This document shows positions 6,756 through 15,680 of a stretch of 50,869 nucleotides of DNA, piece by piece. The notes beneath the pieces were generated by a model. That model was not told the origin of the DNA. It did not search any database and saw nothing but the letters and a program-made list of their open reading frames with translations. The DNA is from Marinibacterium sp. (GTDB lineage: Bacteria; Pseudomonadota; Alphaproteobacteria; Rhodobacterales; Rhodobacteraceae). The stretch spans positions 1 through 50,869 of the forward strand of contig JAOXSC010000145.1 in assembly GCA_025800215.1 (NCBI GenBank), given 5' to 3'. How positions within the stretch are numbered: the first letter of the stretch is position 1; each line of letters starts with the position of its first letter. The position numbers and the translations under genes are program-made.

Positions 6756-8138
6756 TCATTCGGCCGGTGACACCGAAGGGTGCAGTGCTTCGGGATAGGC
6801 GGACGCGGGAACCTTGGTTTCATCCAGGCCGACGATCTCGGCGGCTTCGGGCACCCGCAGCATGCCAGCGACCTTGAGGATGAAGGACACCGCATAGCCC
6901 GGCACAAACCCGAGCGTCGCCATGACCGCCGCACCGATCAGCTGACCGGTCAGCGAGATTTCCACGACATCCGCTTCGCCGAACATGGCCGGATAGCCGG
7001 TGCCGACGATGCCCACGACGATCACGCCAAACAGGCCCAGGAAGCCGTGCACGGTGAACGCGCCAACCGCATCGTCGATCCCCAGTTTTTCAACAAAGCT
7101 GGCGACATAGGGCATCATGGCCGCGCCGATGAAGCCGATCACGAAGGCCAGCGGCGGCCACCACAGATCAATCCCCGCAGCACAGGAAATGATCCCGCCC
7201 AGAGCGCCCGACATCATCCAGAACGGATCGCGGGTGGTCATCCACGCGCCGATGATGCCACCGGCAAAGCCCATCAGGATGTTGAAGGTCATGCCCGACA
7301 TGGTCATCGGCGTGCCATAGATCGACGTTTCGATTGCGCCGCTCCAGGACCAGGCTTCGCCCGGAACAATCACGCAGCCCATCAGAAAGCCCCAGAACCC
7401 GGCGATGATCAGCATCAGACCGATCAGGGTCATGGGCATGGAATGGCCCGAAAGCGCATTGGCGGTCCCGTCGGGATTGAACTTGCCGATCCGTGGCCCG
7501 AGATTGATCAGCACCCCAAGGGCAAAGAACCCGGCGATCATGTGCACGACACCGGCGGCGCCAAAATCATGATAGCCGAACTTGGACACCAGCCAGCCAT
7601 CTGCATGCCAGCCCCAGGCCGCGGCCAGGATCCACACGAAAGCCCCCAGCACCACGGCCAGAATGATGAAGCCGGTCAGCTTGATCCGTTCGATCACCGC
7701 ACCCGACAGGATCGACGCGGTCGTTGCGGCAAACAGCACGAACGCCCCCCAGAACACACCGCTGGCGCGGTCGCCCAGGTTCGGACCCATATATTCGCTC
7801 AGCGGGCTGGCGACCTCGTTGGCATAGGCAAAGCCCGAGATTTCCATCGCCCCCATCGCACCGGTCAGACCGGTGGGGAACGCCCAGTAGATCCACCAGC
7901 CGACATAGTAGAAAAAGGGCACGATCATCGCGAATGCGAGGATGTTCTTGATCCCCGACGCCAGCGCGTTCTTGGATCGCGACGCGCCCATCTCATAGGC
8001 CAGAAAGCCCACATGGATCAGCACCATGAGCGGGATCGTGAGGTAATAGAAAGTTTCGGCAAACATCGAGCCGTTCGAGCCCGCCTTTGCCTGTAGCTCG
8101 GCGACTGTCGCCGCCAGATTGGCTAGTTCCTGTTCCAC
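6756..8138 (-). CDS. amt: Ammonium transporter, Amt/MEP/Rh family
   Basis: A 460-residue inner-membrane channel-type protein with about 11 helices. The twin-histidine pore motif is present: first His in DFGAAGVVHMIAGFFALG, second in FTVHGFLGLFGVIVVGI. SILSGAVIERIK and SEYMGPNLGDRASG match conserved Amt segments. The GTG at 8138 is chosen because AAGGAG lies seven bases upstream; the open frame continues upstream without a plausible start. The N-terminus carries an unusual extra stretch of about 25 residues, VEQELANLAATVAELQAKAG, with heptad spacing of hydrophobics, ahead of the first helix. It lies between tdm and the 56-residue membrane protein in a methylated-amine operon, so it may import ammonium or methylammonium, or retain ammonium released by the pathway. 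Confidence 0.93.
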   Translation of the reverse strand: MEQELANLAATVAELQAKAGSNGSMFAETFYYLTIPLMVLIHVGFLAYEMGASRSKNALASGIKNILAFAMIVPFFYYVGWWIYWAFPTGLTGAMGAMEISGFAYANEVASPLSEYMGPNLGDRASGVFWGAFVLFAATTASILSGAVIERIKLTGFIILAVVLGAFVWILAAAWGWHADGWLVSKFGYHDFGAAGVVHMIAGFFALGVLINLGPRIGKFNPDGTANALSGHSMPMTLIGLMLIIAGFWGFLMGCVIVPGEAWSWSGAIETSIYGTPMTMSGMTFNILMGFAGGIIGAWMTTRDPFWMMSGALGGIISCAAGIDLWWPPLAFVIGFIGAAMMPYVASFVEKLGIDDAVGAFTVHGFLGLFGVIVVGIVGTGYPAMFGEADVVEISLTGQLIGAAVMATLGFVPGYAVSFILKVAGMLRVPEAAEIVGLDETKVPASAYPEALHPSVSPAE

Positions 8139-8161
8139 TTCAAAGCTCCTTGTTGCATCAT

Positions 8162-8177
8162 CCGGGGCTTTCCCCGG
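8162..8177. promoter_or_regulatory. Small hairpin between tdm and amt
   Basis: CCGGGG and CCCCGG form a 6-bp stem around a CTTT loop in the 77-bp gap between tdm and amt. A T-run is present only on the plus-strand side, so for the minus-strand operon it is more likely an mRNA processing or attenuation element than a full terminator. Confidence 0.35.
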
Positions 8178-8215
8178 TCTTTTTCGTAACTCCGCCCTTT
8201 CTCGTGCCGCCCCGG

Positions 8216-10588
8216 TCAGGACCGGGGGCGTTCTTTGCTCGGGTCGTAATGCGGGAAGGACGAAACCTTTGCTGCGACCCGTTTGATGTGACCATCGAGC
8301 TGACCGATCTCGACGGCGGTTCCGATCTCGGCATGGGCCACATCGACCCGCGCCAGCGCGATCCAGCGACCCAGACGCGGGGAATGCATGGCCGAGGTCA
8401 CCTCGCCGATCTGCGCCCGCCCGATGCGCACGCAATCGCCATGGGCCACGGGCTCCTGCCCTTCGATTTCGAGCCCGACCAGCTTGCGCGACGGGGTTTC
8501 CTTGCGCCGCAGCAGCGCGTCGCGCCCGACAAAATCGGCCGTCTTGGATTTCAACGGGACGGTAAAGCCGATGCCCGCTTCGAACGGGTCGGTCTGATCG
8601 GTGAAATCATAGTCGGCAAAGATCAGCCCGGCTTCGATCCGCACCAAATCGAGCCCTTCAAGCCCCATGGGTTTCAGCCCAAGCGGCGCGCCGGCGTCCC
8701 AGATCGCGTCAAAGACGACATCGCCATCCTTGGGGTGGCAGAAGACTTCATAGCCCAGCTCGCCGGTATATCCGGTCCGCGACACCACCACCGGGGCCCC
8801 CATGGGCCCGCCGATGCGACCGACGGTGAACCGGAACCACCCCATATCCTGCAGCGCGGGCTGATGCGGCGGGGTCCAGACCACATCGCAGATCAGCGTG
8901 CGCGACAGCGGGCCCTGCACCGCCAGATTGTGCATCTGATCGGTTGACGACCGGATCATCACATTCAGGCCCAGGTCGCGGGCCTGTTCGCGCATCCACA
9001 CGCCGCCTTCGTCCGAGCCCCCGATCCAGCGGAAATTCTGCGGCCCCAGACGGAACAGCGTTCCGTCGTCAATCATGCCACCATGCGGATAGCACATGGC
9101 CGAATAGACCACCTGACCAACGCCCAGCTTTTCGACGTTGCGCGTCAGCACCCAGTTCAGCAGCGCTTCGGCATCCGGGCCGGTGACTTCGAACTTGCGC
9201 AGGGCGCTCAGATCCAGCGCCACGACCCCGCCGCGACAGGCCCAGTAGGATTCGACCGCATCCGTTTCAGGAAAGGAATTGGGCAGCCAGAACCCTTTGT
9301 ATTCCACAAAGTCGCGTGTCTTTTCGGCGAATTTTGCGTGAAATGCGGTTTCGCGGGTCATGATGGGCTCGGCCTCGGGGGTTGGGCGCCAGGCGGCCGC
9401 GCGCTGGAAACGCTCTTTGCCGCTATAGGTGCGCACATGAATGTCAGTGAGGGTCCAGCCATTGGCCGGAGAGGTGTCATCGGGACAGGCCGACGACACA
9501 CAGACGATGTCGGTCAGCGCGCGCAACAGCACATAGTCGCCGGGGCGCGACCAAGGTTCGTCGGTCAGCAGCACGCCATGGTCATCAACAGCGGTGTTGA
9601 AAAAGAAATTCGCCGCCATCCAGCCCGCGCGGCCCGGAATGTCATAGCCCGCCAGCGCGCCGTTGAAATTGTCCGAACAATTGACGTGACCGGGATAGCC
9701 GAGATCGTCGTAATATTTGGACGTGCAGGCCATGGCGAAGGCATCGTGACGCCCGCATGTGTCCTGGATCACCTCGACCAGCGGGGTGAAATCGTCGTCA
9801 AAGTATTTCGCGTGCAGCCCCGGGTTCGGATAGGCATGCCCCATCAGGGTGCGCGTCGTGGTCACGTCCAGCGGCTTGACGATCCCCGCATCAAGCTTGC
9901 GCGCATCAAAGCACTGGAAATCGGTGCACTGCCGCCCGTCCACATCCAGGATCTGCACATAGTCCCCGGCGCGCACCACATAGGCGCGGGCGGTGGCGGA
10001 CGCGATGCGGATGTCCTGCAGCGGATCGGCCAGCGGGTCGGGCAGATCAAACTGCATCCCGAGCGCGGGGTTCGCGCGCGTGACCGTCACCGTCAGCGGC
10101 GTCGCGGTGTTCTGCGCTTCGAAATCCATCGGGCCACCGGGGGCGCAGACAATCACATGCCCCGGCCCGGTGGCGACCAGCGTCGCCTGATCGCCCGCAG
10201 GGCTGGTGCCGCCGAACAGCGTGATCGCCCGCGCCGTCCCCAGATCCAGCCCGCGACGCGCAAGGCCAAGACGCAAGCGCGCCATCGACGCATCGGCCGA
10301 CCCCAGCAGGGCCAGCAGCCCTGTTGCAGGCCCATCCGCACCGACGCCCAGCAGACCCGCATCGACGCGCCCACCGGGATGCAGGGCGACAAGTTCGGCG
10401 CATTGCCCGCCTTCGTCATTGACCAGCGCGATGCGGTCACCGGCGTGAATGTCGATCAGCAGCGCTCCGGCGCCGGGCACGCTGAACCGCTCCACCCCGC
10501 GGATCGGCGCAACAAAATGCGGACGTCGCGGGCGCGACGGGCGGGGGGGGCCGGAGCGAAAGGGCGGGGGCAGAAGAGTATCCAGCAT
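8216..10588 (-). CDS. tdm: Trimethylamine-N-oxide demethylase (TMAO aldolase), DUF1989 plus GcvT fusion
   Basis: A 790-residue two-domain protein. The N-terminal half (about residues 25-390) is a DUF1989-type metal-binding domain with Cys/His-rich segments such as DVDGRQCTDFQCFDARK, DTCGRHDAFAMACTSKYY and PGHVNCSDNF. The C-terminal half (about 410-790) is a GcvT-like folate-binding domain with VALDLSALRKFEVTGPDAEA, VVSRTGYTGELGYEVFC and VTSAMHSPRLGRWIALA. This fusion is the hallmark of Tdm, which cleaves TMAO to dimethylamine and formaldehyde at the N-terminal zinc site and passes formaldehyde to THF on the C-terminal domain. It follows tmm by 42 bp on the same strand. Ribosome binding before the ATG at 10588 is weak. 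Length and domain order are typical for the family. Confidence 0.94.
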   Translation of the reverse strand: MLDTLLPPPFRSGPPRPSRPRRPHFVAPIRGVERFSVPGAGALLIDIHAGDRIALVNDEGGQCAELVALHPGGRVDAGLLGVGADGPATGLLALLGSADASMARLRLGLARRGLDLGTARAITLFGGTSPAGDQATLVATGPGHVIVCAPGGPMDFEAQNTATPLTVTVTRANPALGMQFDLPDPLADPLQDIRIASATARAYVVRAGDYVQILDVDGRQCTDFQCFDARKLDAGIVKPLDVTTTRTLMGHAYPNPGLHAKYFDDDFTPLVEVIQDTCGRHDAFAMACTSKYYDDLGYPGHVNCSDNFNGALAGYDIPGRAGWMAANFFFNTAVDDHGVLLTDEPWSRPGDYVLLRALTDIVCVSSACPDDTSPANGWTLTDIHVRTYSGKERFQRAAAWRPTPEAEPIMTRETAFHAKFAEKTRDFVEYKGFWLPNSFPETDAVESYWACRGGVVALDLSALRKFEVTGPDAEALLNWVLTRNVEKLGVGQVVYSAMCYPHGGMIDDGTLFRLGPQNFRWIGGSDEGGVWMREQARDLGLNVMIRSSTDQMHNLAVQGPLSRTLICDVVWTPPHQPALQDMGWFRFTVGRIGGPMGAPVVVSRTGYTGELGYEVFCHPKDGDVVFDAIWDAGAPLGLKPMGLEGLDLVRIEAGLIFADYDFTDQTDPFEAGIGFTVPLKSKTADFVGRDALLRRKETPSRKLVGLEIEGQEPVAHGDCVRIGRAQIGEVTSAMHSPRLGRWIALARVDVAHAEIGTAVEIGQLDGHIKRVAAKVSSFPHYDPSKERPRS

Positions 10589-10630
10589 GGCTGTGACAGG
10601 CGGCCCGGCACAGACCGGGCCGCGCGCTCC

Positions 10631-11974
10631 TTAGTTCTGAAGATAGCTTTCCATCGAATCGTCCAGCGCGTCCTTCCAGGGCGTGTGATGGACAGGCGCC
10701 ATGGTGCCGGTGATGACCGACTTGTAGGAATTGTTGCGGAAGGCCATGATGTCCTTGGCCTTGTGACCCTTCCATTCAAAGAAGGCCTCGCAGGCGCCAT
10801 CAACATCAAAGCTGGGGTAGTCCGTTTCGGCCACCAGTTCCTTGATGTAGTCGGCCTGATACTTGATGGCGTATTTCACGTCATCGCTGGCCTCTTCGCG
10901 CTCTTCACGCTCGGTCACATCCGCCAGCATCGCCGCCTTGTCGCCGGGCAGGTCGATCTTGCCCAGGATCGCATCCCGCACCCACCAGGCCTGGGCGTCG
11001 AACATGTTGAAGGTGAACCACTGATCCTGCATGCCCAGATAGAACATCTTGGGGTTATGGACATAGGCCACACCCTTGTAGAGATCGGCCGCCGCAAGGC
11101 GGTTGGCGGTCTTCAGGCGCAGATCGTCGGGCAGGAAGTTGAAGAAATGCTTGTAGCCCGTGCACAGGATGATCGCATCCACGTCGCGCGTGGACCCATC
11201 CGAGAAATAGACGGTCTTGCCGTCCACCTTGGTCACGGCGGGCTTTTCTTCCCAGTTGTCCGGCCAGTTAAAGCCCATGGGCGCCGAACGATAGGATGTG
11301 GTGATCGATTTGGCGCCGTATTTCCAGCACTGCGAGCCGATGTCTTCGGCGGAATACGACGCACCGATCAGCAGCACATCCTTGCCTTCGAATTCGCGCG
11401 CATCGCGGAAATCATGGGCATGGACGATGCGGCCGTTGAAGGTGTCGAACCCTTCATAGAACGGCATGTTCGGGGTCGAAAAATGACCCGACGCGCAGAT
11501 CACATGGTCGAAGTCTTCGCTATAGGTGCTGTCCTTTTCGTGGTCATGCACCGTCACGGTGAACTTTTCGGTCTCGGCGTCATAGCTGACCCAGCGGACC
11601 GGTGTGGAAAACCGGATCCACTTGCGCACATCCGCCTTGAGAACACGGCCTTCGATATAGTCGAACAGAACGGCGCGCGGCGGGTAGGACGCGATCTGTT
11701 TCCCAAAGTGCTCTTCAAAGGAATAGTCGGCAAATTCCAGCCCTTCCTTGGGCCCGTTCGACCAAAGGTAGCGGTACATCGAGCAGTGGACCGGTTCGCC
11801 GTTCTGATCCAGACCCGTGCGCCAGGTGTAGTTCCACAGCCCGCCCCAGTTCTCCTGCTTTTCAAAGCAGACGATCTCGGGGATCTCCTCGCCCTTCTGC
11901 GCTGCTGACTGAAAGGCCCGAAGCTGGGCCAACCCGGACGGGCCTGCGCCAATCACCGCGATGCGTTTCGACAT
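10631..11974 (-). CDS. tmm: Trimethylamine monooxygenase (flavin-containing monooxygenase)
   Basis: A 447-residue FMO-type enzyme that uses NADPH, FAD and O2 to oxidise trimethylamine to TMAO in the cytosol. Visible motifs are the FAD Rossmann loop [15 protein letters not shown] (about residues 5-19), [11 protein letters not shown], the FMO signature [13 protein letters not shown] (about 178-190), the NADPH-binding [10 protein letters not shown] (about 203-212) and LCTGYKHFF. Length and lack of a membrane tail match bacterial Tmm. AAGGAG lies eight bases before the ATG at 11974. It is the first gene of the long minus-strand operon; its promoter region (11975-12150) is shared with the divergent binding-protein-like gene and carries the repeats listed at 12017-12048. 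Confidence 0.95.
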   Translation of the reverse strand: MSKRIAVIGAGPSGLAQLRAFQSAAQKGEEIPEIVCFEKQENWGGLWNYTWRTGLDQNGEPVHCSMYRYLWSNGPKEGLEFADYSFEEHFGKQIASYPPRAVLFDYIEGRVLKADVRKWIRFSTPVRWVSYDAETEKFTVTVHDHEKDSTYSEDFDHVICASGHFSTPNMPFYEGFDTFNGRIVHAHDFRDAREFEGKDVLLIGASYSAEDIGSQCWKYGAKSITTSYRSAPMGFNWPDNWEEKPAVTKVDGKTVYFSDGSTRDVDAIILCTGYKHFFNFLPDDLRLKTANRLAAADLYKGVAYVHNPKMFYLGMQDQWFTFNMFDAQAWWVRDAILGKIDLPGDKAAMLADVTEREEREEASDDVKYAIKYQADYIKELVAETDYPSFDVDGACEAFFEWKGHKAKDIMAFRNNSYKSVITGTMAPVHHTPWKDALDDSMESYLQN

Positions 11975-12016
11975 GTATGTCTCCTTGTCGTTCTGGCAGC
12001 CCGGTATGGACCGGCT

Positions 12017-12048
12017 CAGTAAATTGGTTCCTTAGCTTGGTCCAGTAA
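12017..12048 (-). promoter_or_regulatory. Direct repeats in the tmm promoter region, candidate regulator site
   Basis: Read on the minus strand, TTACTG occurs twice with identical sequence 20 bases apart (plus strand CAGTAA at 12017-12022 and 12043-12048). Between the copies lie GGACCAA and GGAACCAA. The element sits 43-74 bp upstream of the tmm start codon, a usual place for an activator site or promoter. No protein can be assigned. Confidence 0.4.
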
Positions 12049-12152
12049 CGCAGGAATCGGGGTGGCCCGGTCAAACTTTTTCCTGCGTGGAATATTATTT
12101 TCCTGAGTTTTCAGCGTTTCGGATGCGCAAAAATGGAGATAAAGTTCAAATT

Positions 12153-13427
12153 ATGAGCAAATCCTCCTTCGCACAGCGCCTGGCCGTCACTGGTTCACTC
12201 AGATCTCTGGGGGCTCAGAATCGGTCCCCTCTGCGCATCGGCTTTCTGACCCCGCTTTCGGGACGCGAAGCGGAATGGGGCCAGCAGGGCATTGATGGCT
12301 GCCGGATCTGGGCCGACGGGATCAACGCATCAGGGGGGCTGATGGTGGCCGGGCGGCGCCACCGGATCGAGATCGTGATCCATGACAGCGCATTGGGGTC
12401 CGAACAGATGGCCGCCGCAGCCCGCGACATGGTCGAACGCCAGCGCGTCAAGCTGATCCTGACGCTCGGGGGCAGCAGTTTTGCGCCGGTGGTGCCTTAT
12501 CTGATGGACCGGAGGGTTCTGGTGTCGACGCTCCTGCCCACCGACCTGTCCCCCGACACGCCCTACATGATCGCCCCGGCCGAAGCGCATCCGCTGTTTG
12601 TCGTCACCGGTGTGGATTGGCTCAACCGGACAGTACCAAAGGCCCGCAAAGTGGCCCTGTGCAGCCAGACCGATGCACTTGGGCTTCCGTCGCTGGCGGT
12701 CTATCGCGCAGCCTTTGACGTCACCGGGCACCAGATCGTCAAGGAAGTGCGCTATGCCACCGACTACACATCTGCGCGCGACATCGTCACGTCGATGCTG
12801 GCCGATCAGCCCGACATCCTGTGTTGGTGCTCGTCATCGCCGCCCATGGTCCATGAACTGACCGAAGCCGCCCACGCGCAGGGCTTTCGCGGCGAGATCC
12901 TGTCCTGCACCGCCGACAACTATCCGCGCATGATCGCGCGTACCTCGGCCGAGTTCATGTCGCGCTATACGTTCCAGTTCCCCGATTTCGACGATCCAAA
13001 GCTTGCCGATACCGCGTTTTTCTTTCGTCGCCCGAAAGCCTTTTTTGACAGCTACAACCAGCTTTACCCCGGCAAATGGAACGCGGTCAGCTGGGAATAT
13101 GCGTCCGTTCTGGACCTGTGGCACAACGCGGTCGAGCTGGCCGACACGACCGAACCGGTGTCGGTTCTGGCAGCGATGAAGCGGCGGCAGGAAATGCCCC
13201 ATGCCTTTGGGCCCGCCAGGTGGTACGGCACGCATCTGTTCGGCATCGACAATGCCCTGGTCGGAGACTGGCCGGTCGTCCGCATCCATGACGGTCACGC
13301 GCGGATCATCGAATTCGGATCGGTGCTGGACTGGCTGGACCGGCACGAGGATGTTCTGGAACGCCACATGTCCCGGCTGGGCCAGATGTGGCACCAGCGG
13401 ATGCCCGCGCCCGAACCGCAGGGCTGA
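12153..13427 (+). CDS. Periplasmic-binding-protein-like protein (amide/urea-binding type) without signal peptide, probable cytoplasmic sensor
   Basis: A 424-residue protein of the Peripla_BP_5/6 fold as found in AmiC, FmdD and UrtA. The first lobe begins at RIGFLTPLSGREAEWGQQG, and further family segments include GGLMVAGRRHRIEIVIHD, QTDALGLPSLAVYRAAFD and LFGIDNALVGDWPVV. Transport-associated homologues start with a secretion signal; here the N-terminus (MSKSSFAQRLAVTGSLRSL) has no hydrophobic core, so the protein should stay in the cytosol. AmiC of Pseudomonas is a known cytoplasmic example that senses amides and controls an operon. No permease or ATPase genes are adjacent. It is divergent from tmm, so sensing of a methylated amine or a pathway amide is plausible. 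The start is uncertain: an ATG at 12123 or a GTG at 12087 is also in frame. Confidence 0.75.
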   Translation: MSKSSFAQRLAVTGSLRSLGAQNRSPLRIGFLTPLSGREAEWGQQGIDGCRIWADGINASGGLMVAGRRHRIEIVIHDSALGSEQMAAAARDMVERQRVKLILTLGGSSFAPVVPYLMDRRVLVSTLLPTDLSPDTPYMIAPAEAHPLFVVTGVDWLNRTVPKARKVALCSQTDALGLPSLAVYRAAFDVTGHQIVKEVRYATDYTSARDIVTSMLADQPDILCWCSSSPPMVHELTEAAHAQGFRGEILSCTADNYPRMIARTSAEFMSRYTFQFPDFDDPKLADTAFFFRRPKAFFDSYNQLYPGKWNAVSWEYASVLDLWHNAVELADTTEPVSVLAAMKRRQEMPHAFGPARWYGTHLFGIDNALVGDWPVVRIHDGHARIIEFGSVLDWLDRHEDVLERHMSRLGQMWHQRMPAPEPQG

Positions 13428-13491
13428 GGAGGCGCCTACAGCGCACCCCATTTGTGTTGGAACACGCGCTTCGGTGTAGCCTGAAACCGCT

Positions 13492-14217
13492 CTAATCGTC
13501 CTGCATCAGGATCTTCTGATCCTCGATCAGCGACAGCTTGATGAATTCGCTGGCCTCTTCGATATCGCGCGCAGCGATGGCGTTGAAGAGCGCATTATAG
13601 CCGCGCTGGTAATCCGCGATGCGACTGGGTGTGAAATAGCGGCGGTACATCGCCGTCCGGAACGACTGGCGCCGCGCGTCGATGACCAGATTGTAGCAGG
13701 CCACGAGCAACGGATTGCCGGTGCCTTCGGCGATCTGTCGGTGAAATTCCTCTTCAAGGCGGACGAACGCCGCAACATCGGTGCGCACCGCTTCCATCTT
13801 CGACAGGGTCTCGCTCAGGGCTTCGATCTGACGGGGCGACATGTTAATGATCGCAAGGCGCACCATTTCAGGTTCGAACATGCCGCGCACGACCTGCAGA
13901 TGCAGCGGGCCGGTCTCGGCCGCGACAGGGGCCGCGGACCCCGCGCTCACATCCGGGTCATAGGTCACAAACGACCCCGAGCCCGCGCGGCGACGGATCA
14001 TTCCCTTTTCTTCAAGCTTGTCCAGCGCCTCGCGCACGGTGTTGCGCGCCACCCCCAGATCCTGCGCCATCTGCCGTTCCGACGGCAGGCGTTCATCAAG
14101 CGCATATTCGCGGGACACGATCCGCCCGGTCAGCGTGTCGATCACATACTGCACCGTGACGCCCACGACCTGCCCCTTGTAGTCCGAGCTGGCAAGACGG
14201 CGGTTCGAAACGGTCAA
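13492..14217 (-). CDS. GntR-family transcriptional regulator, FCD (FadR) subfamily
   Basis: A 241-residue repressor-type protein. The N-terminal winged helix-turn-helix (about residues 20-90) contains ERLPSERQMAQDLGVARNTVREALDKLEEKG. The C-terminal all-helical FCD ligand domain (about 105-235) has the metal/ligand signature RLEEEFHRQIAEGTGNPLL. FCD regulators bind small carboxylates or amino-acid-derived ligands and release the operator. The gene is divergent from kbl-tdh-PLP enzyme, with several inverted repeats in the 278-bp gap, so it most likely controls itself and the threonine-catabolic operon. The ligand is unknown; threonine, glycine or 2-amino-3-ketobutyrate would be candidates by context only. 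Confidence 0.92.
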   Translation of the reverse strand: MTVSNRRLASSDYKGQVVGVTVQYVIDTLTGRIVSREYALDERLPSERQMAQDLGVARNTVREALDKLEEKGMIRRRAGSGSFVTYDPDVSAGSAAPVAAETGPLHLQVVRGMFEPEMVRLAIINMSPRQIEALSETLSKMEAVRTDVAAFVRLEEEFHRQIAEGTGNPLLVACYNLVIDARRQSFRTAMYRRYFTPSRIADYQRGYNALFNAIAARDIEEASEFIKLSLIEDQKILMQDD

Positions 14218-14397
14218 GAGGACGGTCCTTTTTGGGTAAAATCATCTGTTGATCCCCGAGCACTAGGCCGTGATGACGGATAAATCCAGCCGCAGCGCGG
14301 CAATAGCGGCATTTCGCCTGATCACCGGGCCCCGCCCCGTGTTGTCCCGATCTCGTTCTGACACTGCTGACCCGAGCGATGACCCGCCCGCCCCACG

Positions 14398-14420
14398 AAA
14401 TCCACCTTAGTGGATTTTTT
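14398..14420 (+). promoter_or_regulatory. Perfect inverted repeat AAATCCAC-CTTA-GTGGATTT upstream of kbl
   Basis: An 8-bp perfect inverted repeat with a 4-base spacer (14398-14417), followed by TTT. It has the shape of an intrinsic terminator or attenuator in the plus direction but also of a GntR operator. No plus-strand gene precedes it, so an operator or leader attenuator of the kbl operon is more likely. Confidence 0.5.
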
Positions 14421-14453
14421 CCGTCATAGCATATTCTCCTATTTCGGAATCAC

Positions 14454-14469
14454 TTCCACCATGGTAGAA
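14454..14469. promoter_or_regulatory. Near-perfect 16-bp palindrome TTCCACCATGGTAGAA upstream of kbl
   Basis: Dyad symmetry with one mismatched pair, centred 34 bp before the kbl ATG. It would overlap or directly follow a promoter, which fits a repressor site for the adjacent FCD-GntR protein. Confidence 0.45.
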
Positions 14470-14495
14470 ATCCGTCATCATAACGGAGCCCTCAC

Positions 14496-15680
14496 ATGTC
14501 GGATGCATTCCTGTCTCATATCTCGGATACGCTCGCTCGGATCGAAGACGAAGGCCTTTACAAGCATGAGCGCATGATCACTTCGCCCCAGGGCGGCAGG
14601 ATCACCGTGGGCGACAGCCAGGTCATCAACCTGTGCGCCAACAACTATCTGGGTCTGGCCGACCACCCCGCGCTGATCGACGCGGCCAAGGGCGCGATGG
14701 ATCCCAAAGGGTTCGGCATGGCATCGGTCCGGTTCATCTGCGGCACCCAGGACATCCACCGCGACCTGGAACAGAAGCTGGCCGACTTTCTGGCAAAGGA
14801 CGATGCCATCCTGTTCGCGGCCTGTTTCGACGCCAATGGCGGGCTGTTCGAACCCCTGCTTGGGCCCGAAGACGCGATTGTGTCGGACAGTCTCAACCAT
14901 GCCTCGATCATCGACGGGGTGCGGCTGAGCAAGGCACGGCGCTATCGCTATGCCAACAATGACATGACCGATCTTGAAGAGACGCTGAAACACGCCCGCA
15001 ACGAAGGCGCGCGCCACATCATGATCGCCACGGACGGGGTGTTTTCCATGGATGGCTACCTGGCCAACCTGCCCGAAATCACCCGCCTGGCCAAAGCCTA
15101 TGACGCGGTGGTGATGGTCGACGACTGCCATTCCACCGGCTTCATGGGCCCGCGCGGGGCCGGCACGCCGGATCATTTCGGTGTGGATGTGGACATTCTG
15201 ACGGGAACTCTGGGCAAGGCACTTGGGGGGGCAATCGGCGGTTACATCGCCGGGCCGCAGCCAGTGATCGACCTGCTGCGGCAGCGGGCGCGGCCCTATC
15301 TGTTCTCGAATTCGCTGCCGCCTGCCATCGTGGCGGCCGGGCTCGAAGCCATCCGCCTTGTCGAAGACGGGGATGATCTGCGCGCGCGGCTTTTCGAAAA
15401 TGCCCGATACTGGCGCGCGGGTCTGCAGGATCTCGGGTTCGACCTGCTGCCGGGCGAACATCCGATCATCCCCGTCATGCTGGGTGAAGCGACGCTGGCA
15501 CAGGACATGGCGGCGCGCCTCTTTGACGAAGGCGTCTATGTCTCGGGCTTTTTCTTTCCGGTTGTCCCGCGCGGGCAGGCCCGGATCAGAACCCAGATGA
15601 ACGCCGCCCTGACCCGGGACGAGCTTGACCAAGCACTGGCCGCCTTTGGCCGGGTCGGCCGCGGATTGGGAGTGATCTGA
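14496..15680 (+). CDS. kbl: Glycine C-acetyltransferase (2-amino-3-ketobutyrate CoA ligase)
   Basis: A 394-residue PLP enzyme of the alpha-oxoamine synthase family, typical Kbl length. It cleaves 2-amino-3-ketobutyrate with CoA to glycine and acetyl-CoA. Motifs: [14 protein letters not shown] near residue 45, [27 protein letters not shown] for the Asp/His cofactor contacts, and [14 protein letters not shown] with the Schiff-base lysine (about residue 243). CGGAG precedes the ATG at 14496. The stop codon overlaps the tdh start (TGATG), so the two are translationally coupled; Kbl and Tdh act in sequence on threonine. Confidence 0.97.
   Translation: MSDAFLSHISDTLARIEDEGLYKHERMITSPQGGRITVGDSQVINLCANNYLGLADHPALIDAAKGAMDPKGFGMASVRFICGTQDIHRDLEQKLADFLAKDDAILFAACFDANGGLFEPLLGPEDAIVSDSLNHASIIDGVRLSKARRYRYANNDMTDLEETLKHARNEGARHIMIATDGVFSMDGYLANLPEITRLAKAYDAVVMVDDCHSTGFMGPRGAGTPDHFGVDVDILTGTLGKALGGAIGGYIAGPQPVIDLLRQRARPYLFSNSLPPAIVAAGLEAIRLVEDGDDLRARLFENARYWRAGLQDLGFDLLPGEHPIIPVMLGEATLAQDMAARLFDEGVYVSGFFFPVVPRGQARIRTQMNAALTRDELDQALAAFGRVGRGLGVI

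Larger units (their letters stand above)
14270..14480. promoter_or_regulatory. Divergent control region with inverted copies of ATCCGTCATCA
   Basis: ATCCGTCATCA is present exactly at 14470-14480 and as its reverse complement at 14271-14281; a shorter copy, CCGTCAT, lies at 14421-14427. The two full copies lie close to the kbl start (16 bp) and the regulator start (54 bp) respectively, as expected for operators at two divergent promoters. Function is inferred from symmetry and position. Confidence 0.5.

Noticed and set aside
9083-11908. A 941-codon plus-strand open frame across tdm and tmm
   Set aside because: It is fully antisense to two genes with unmistakable protein motifs; its own translation has no recognisable domain and reflects codon bias of GC-rich DNA.
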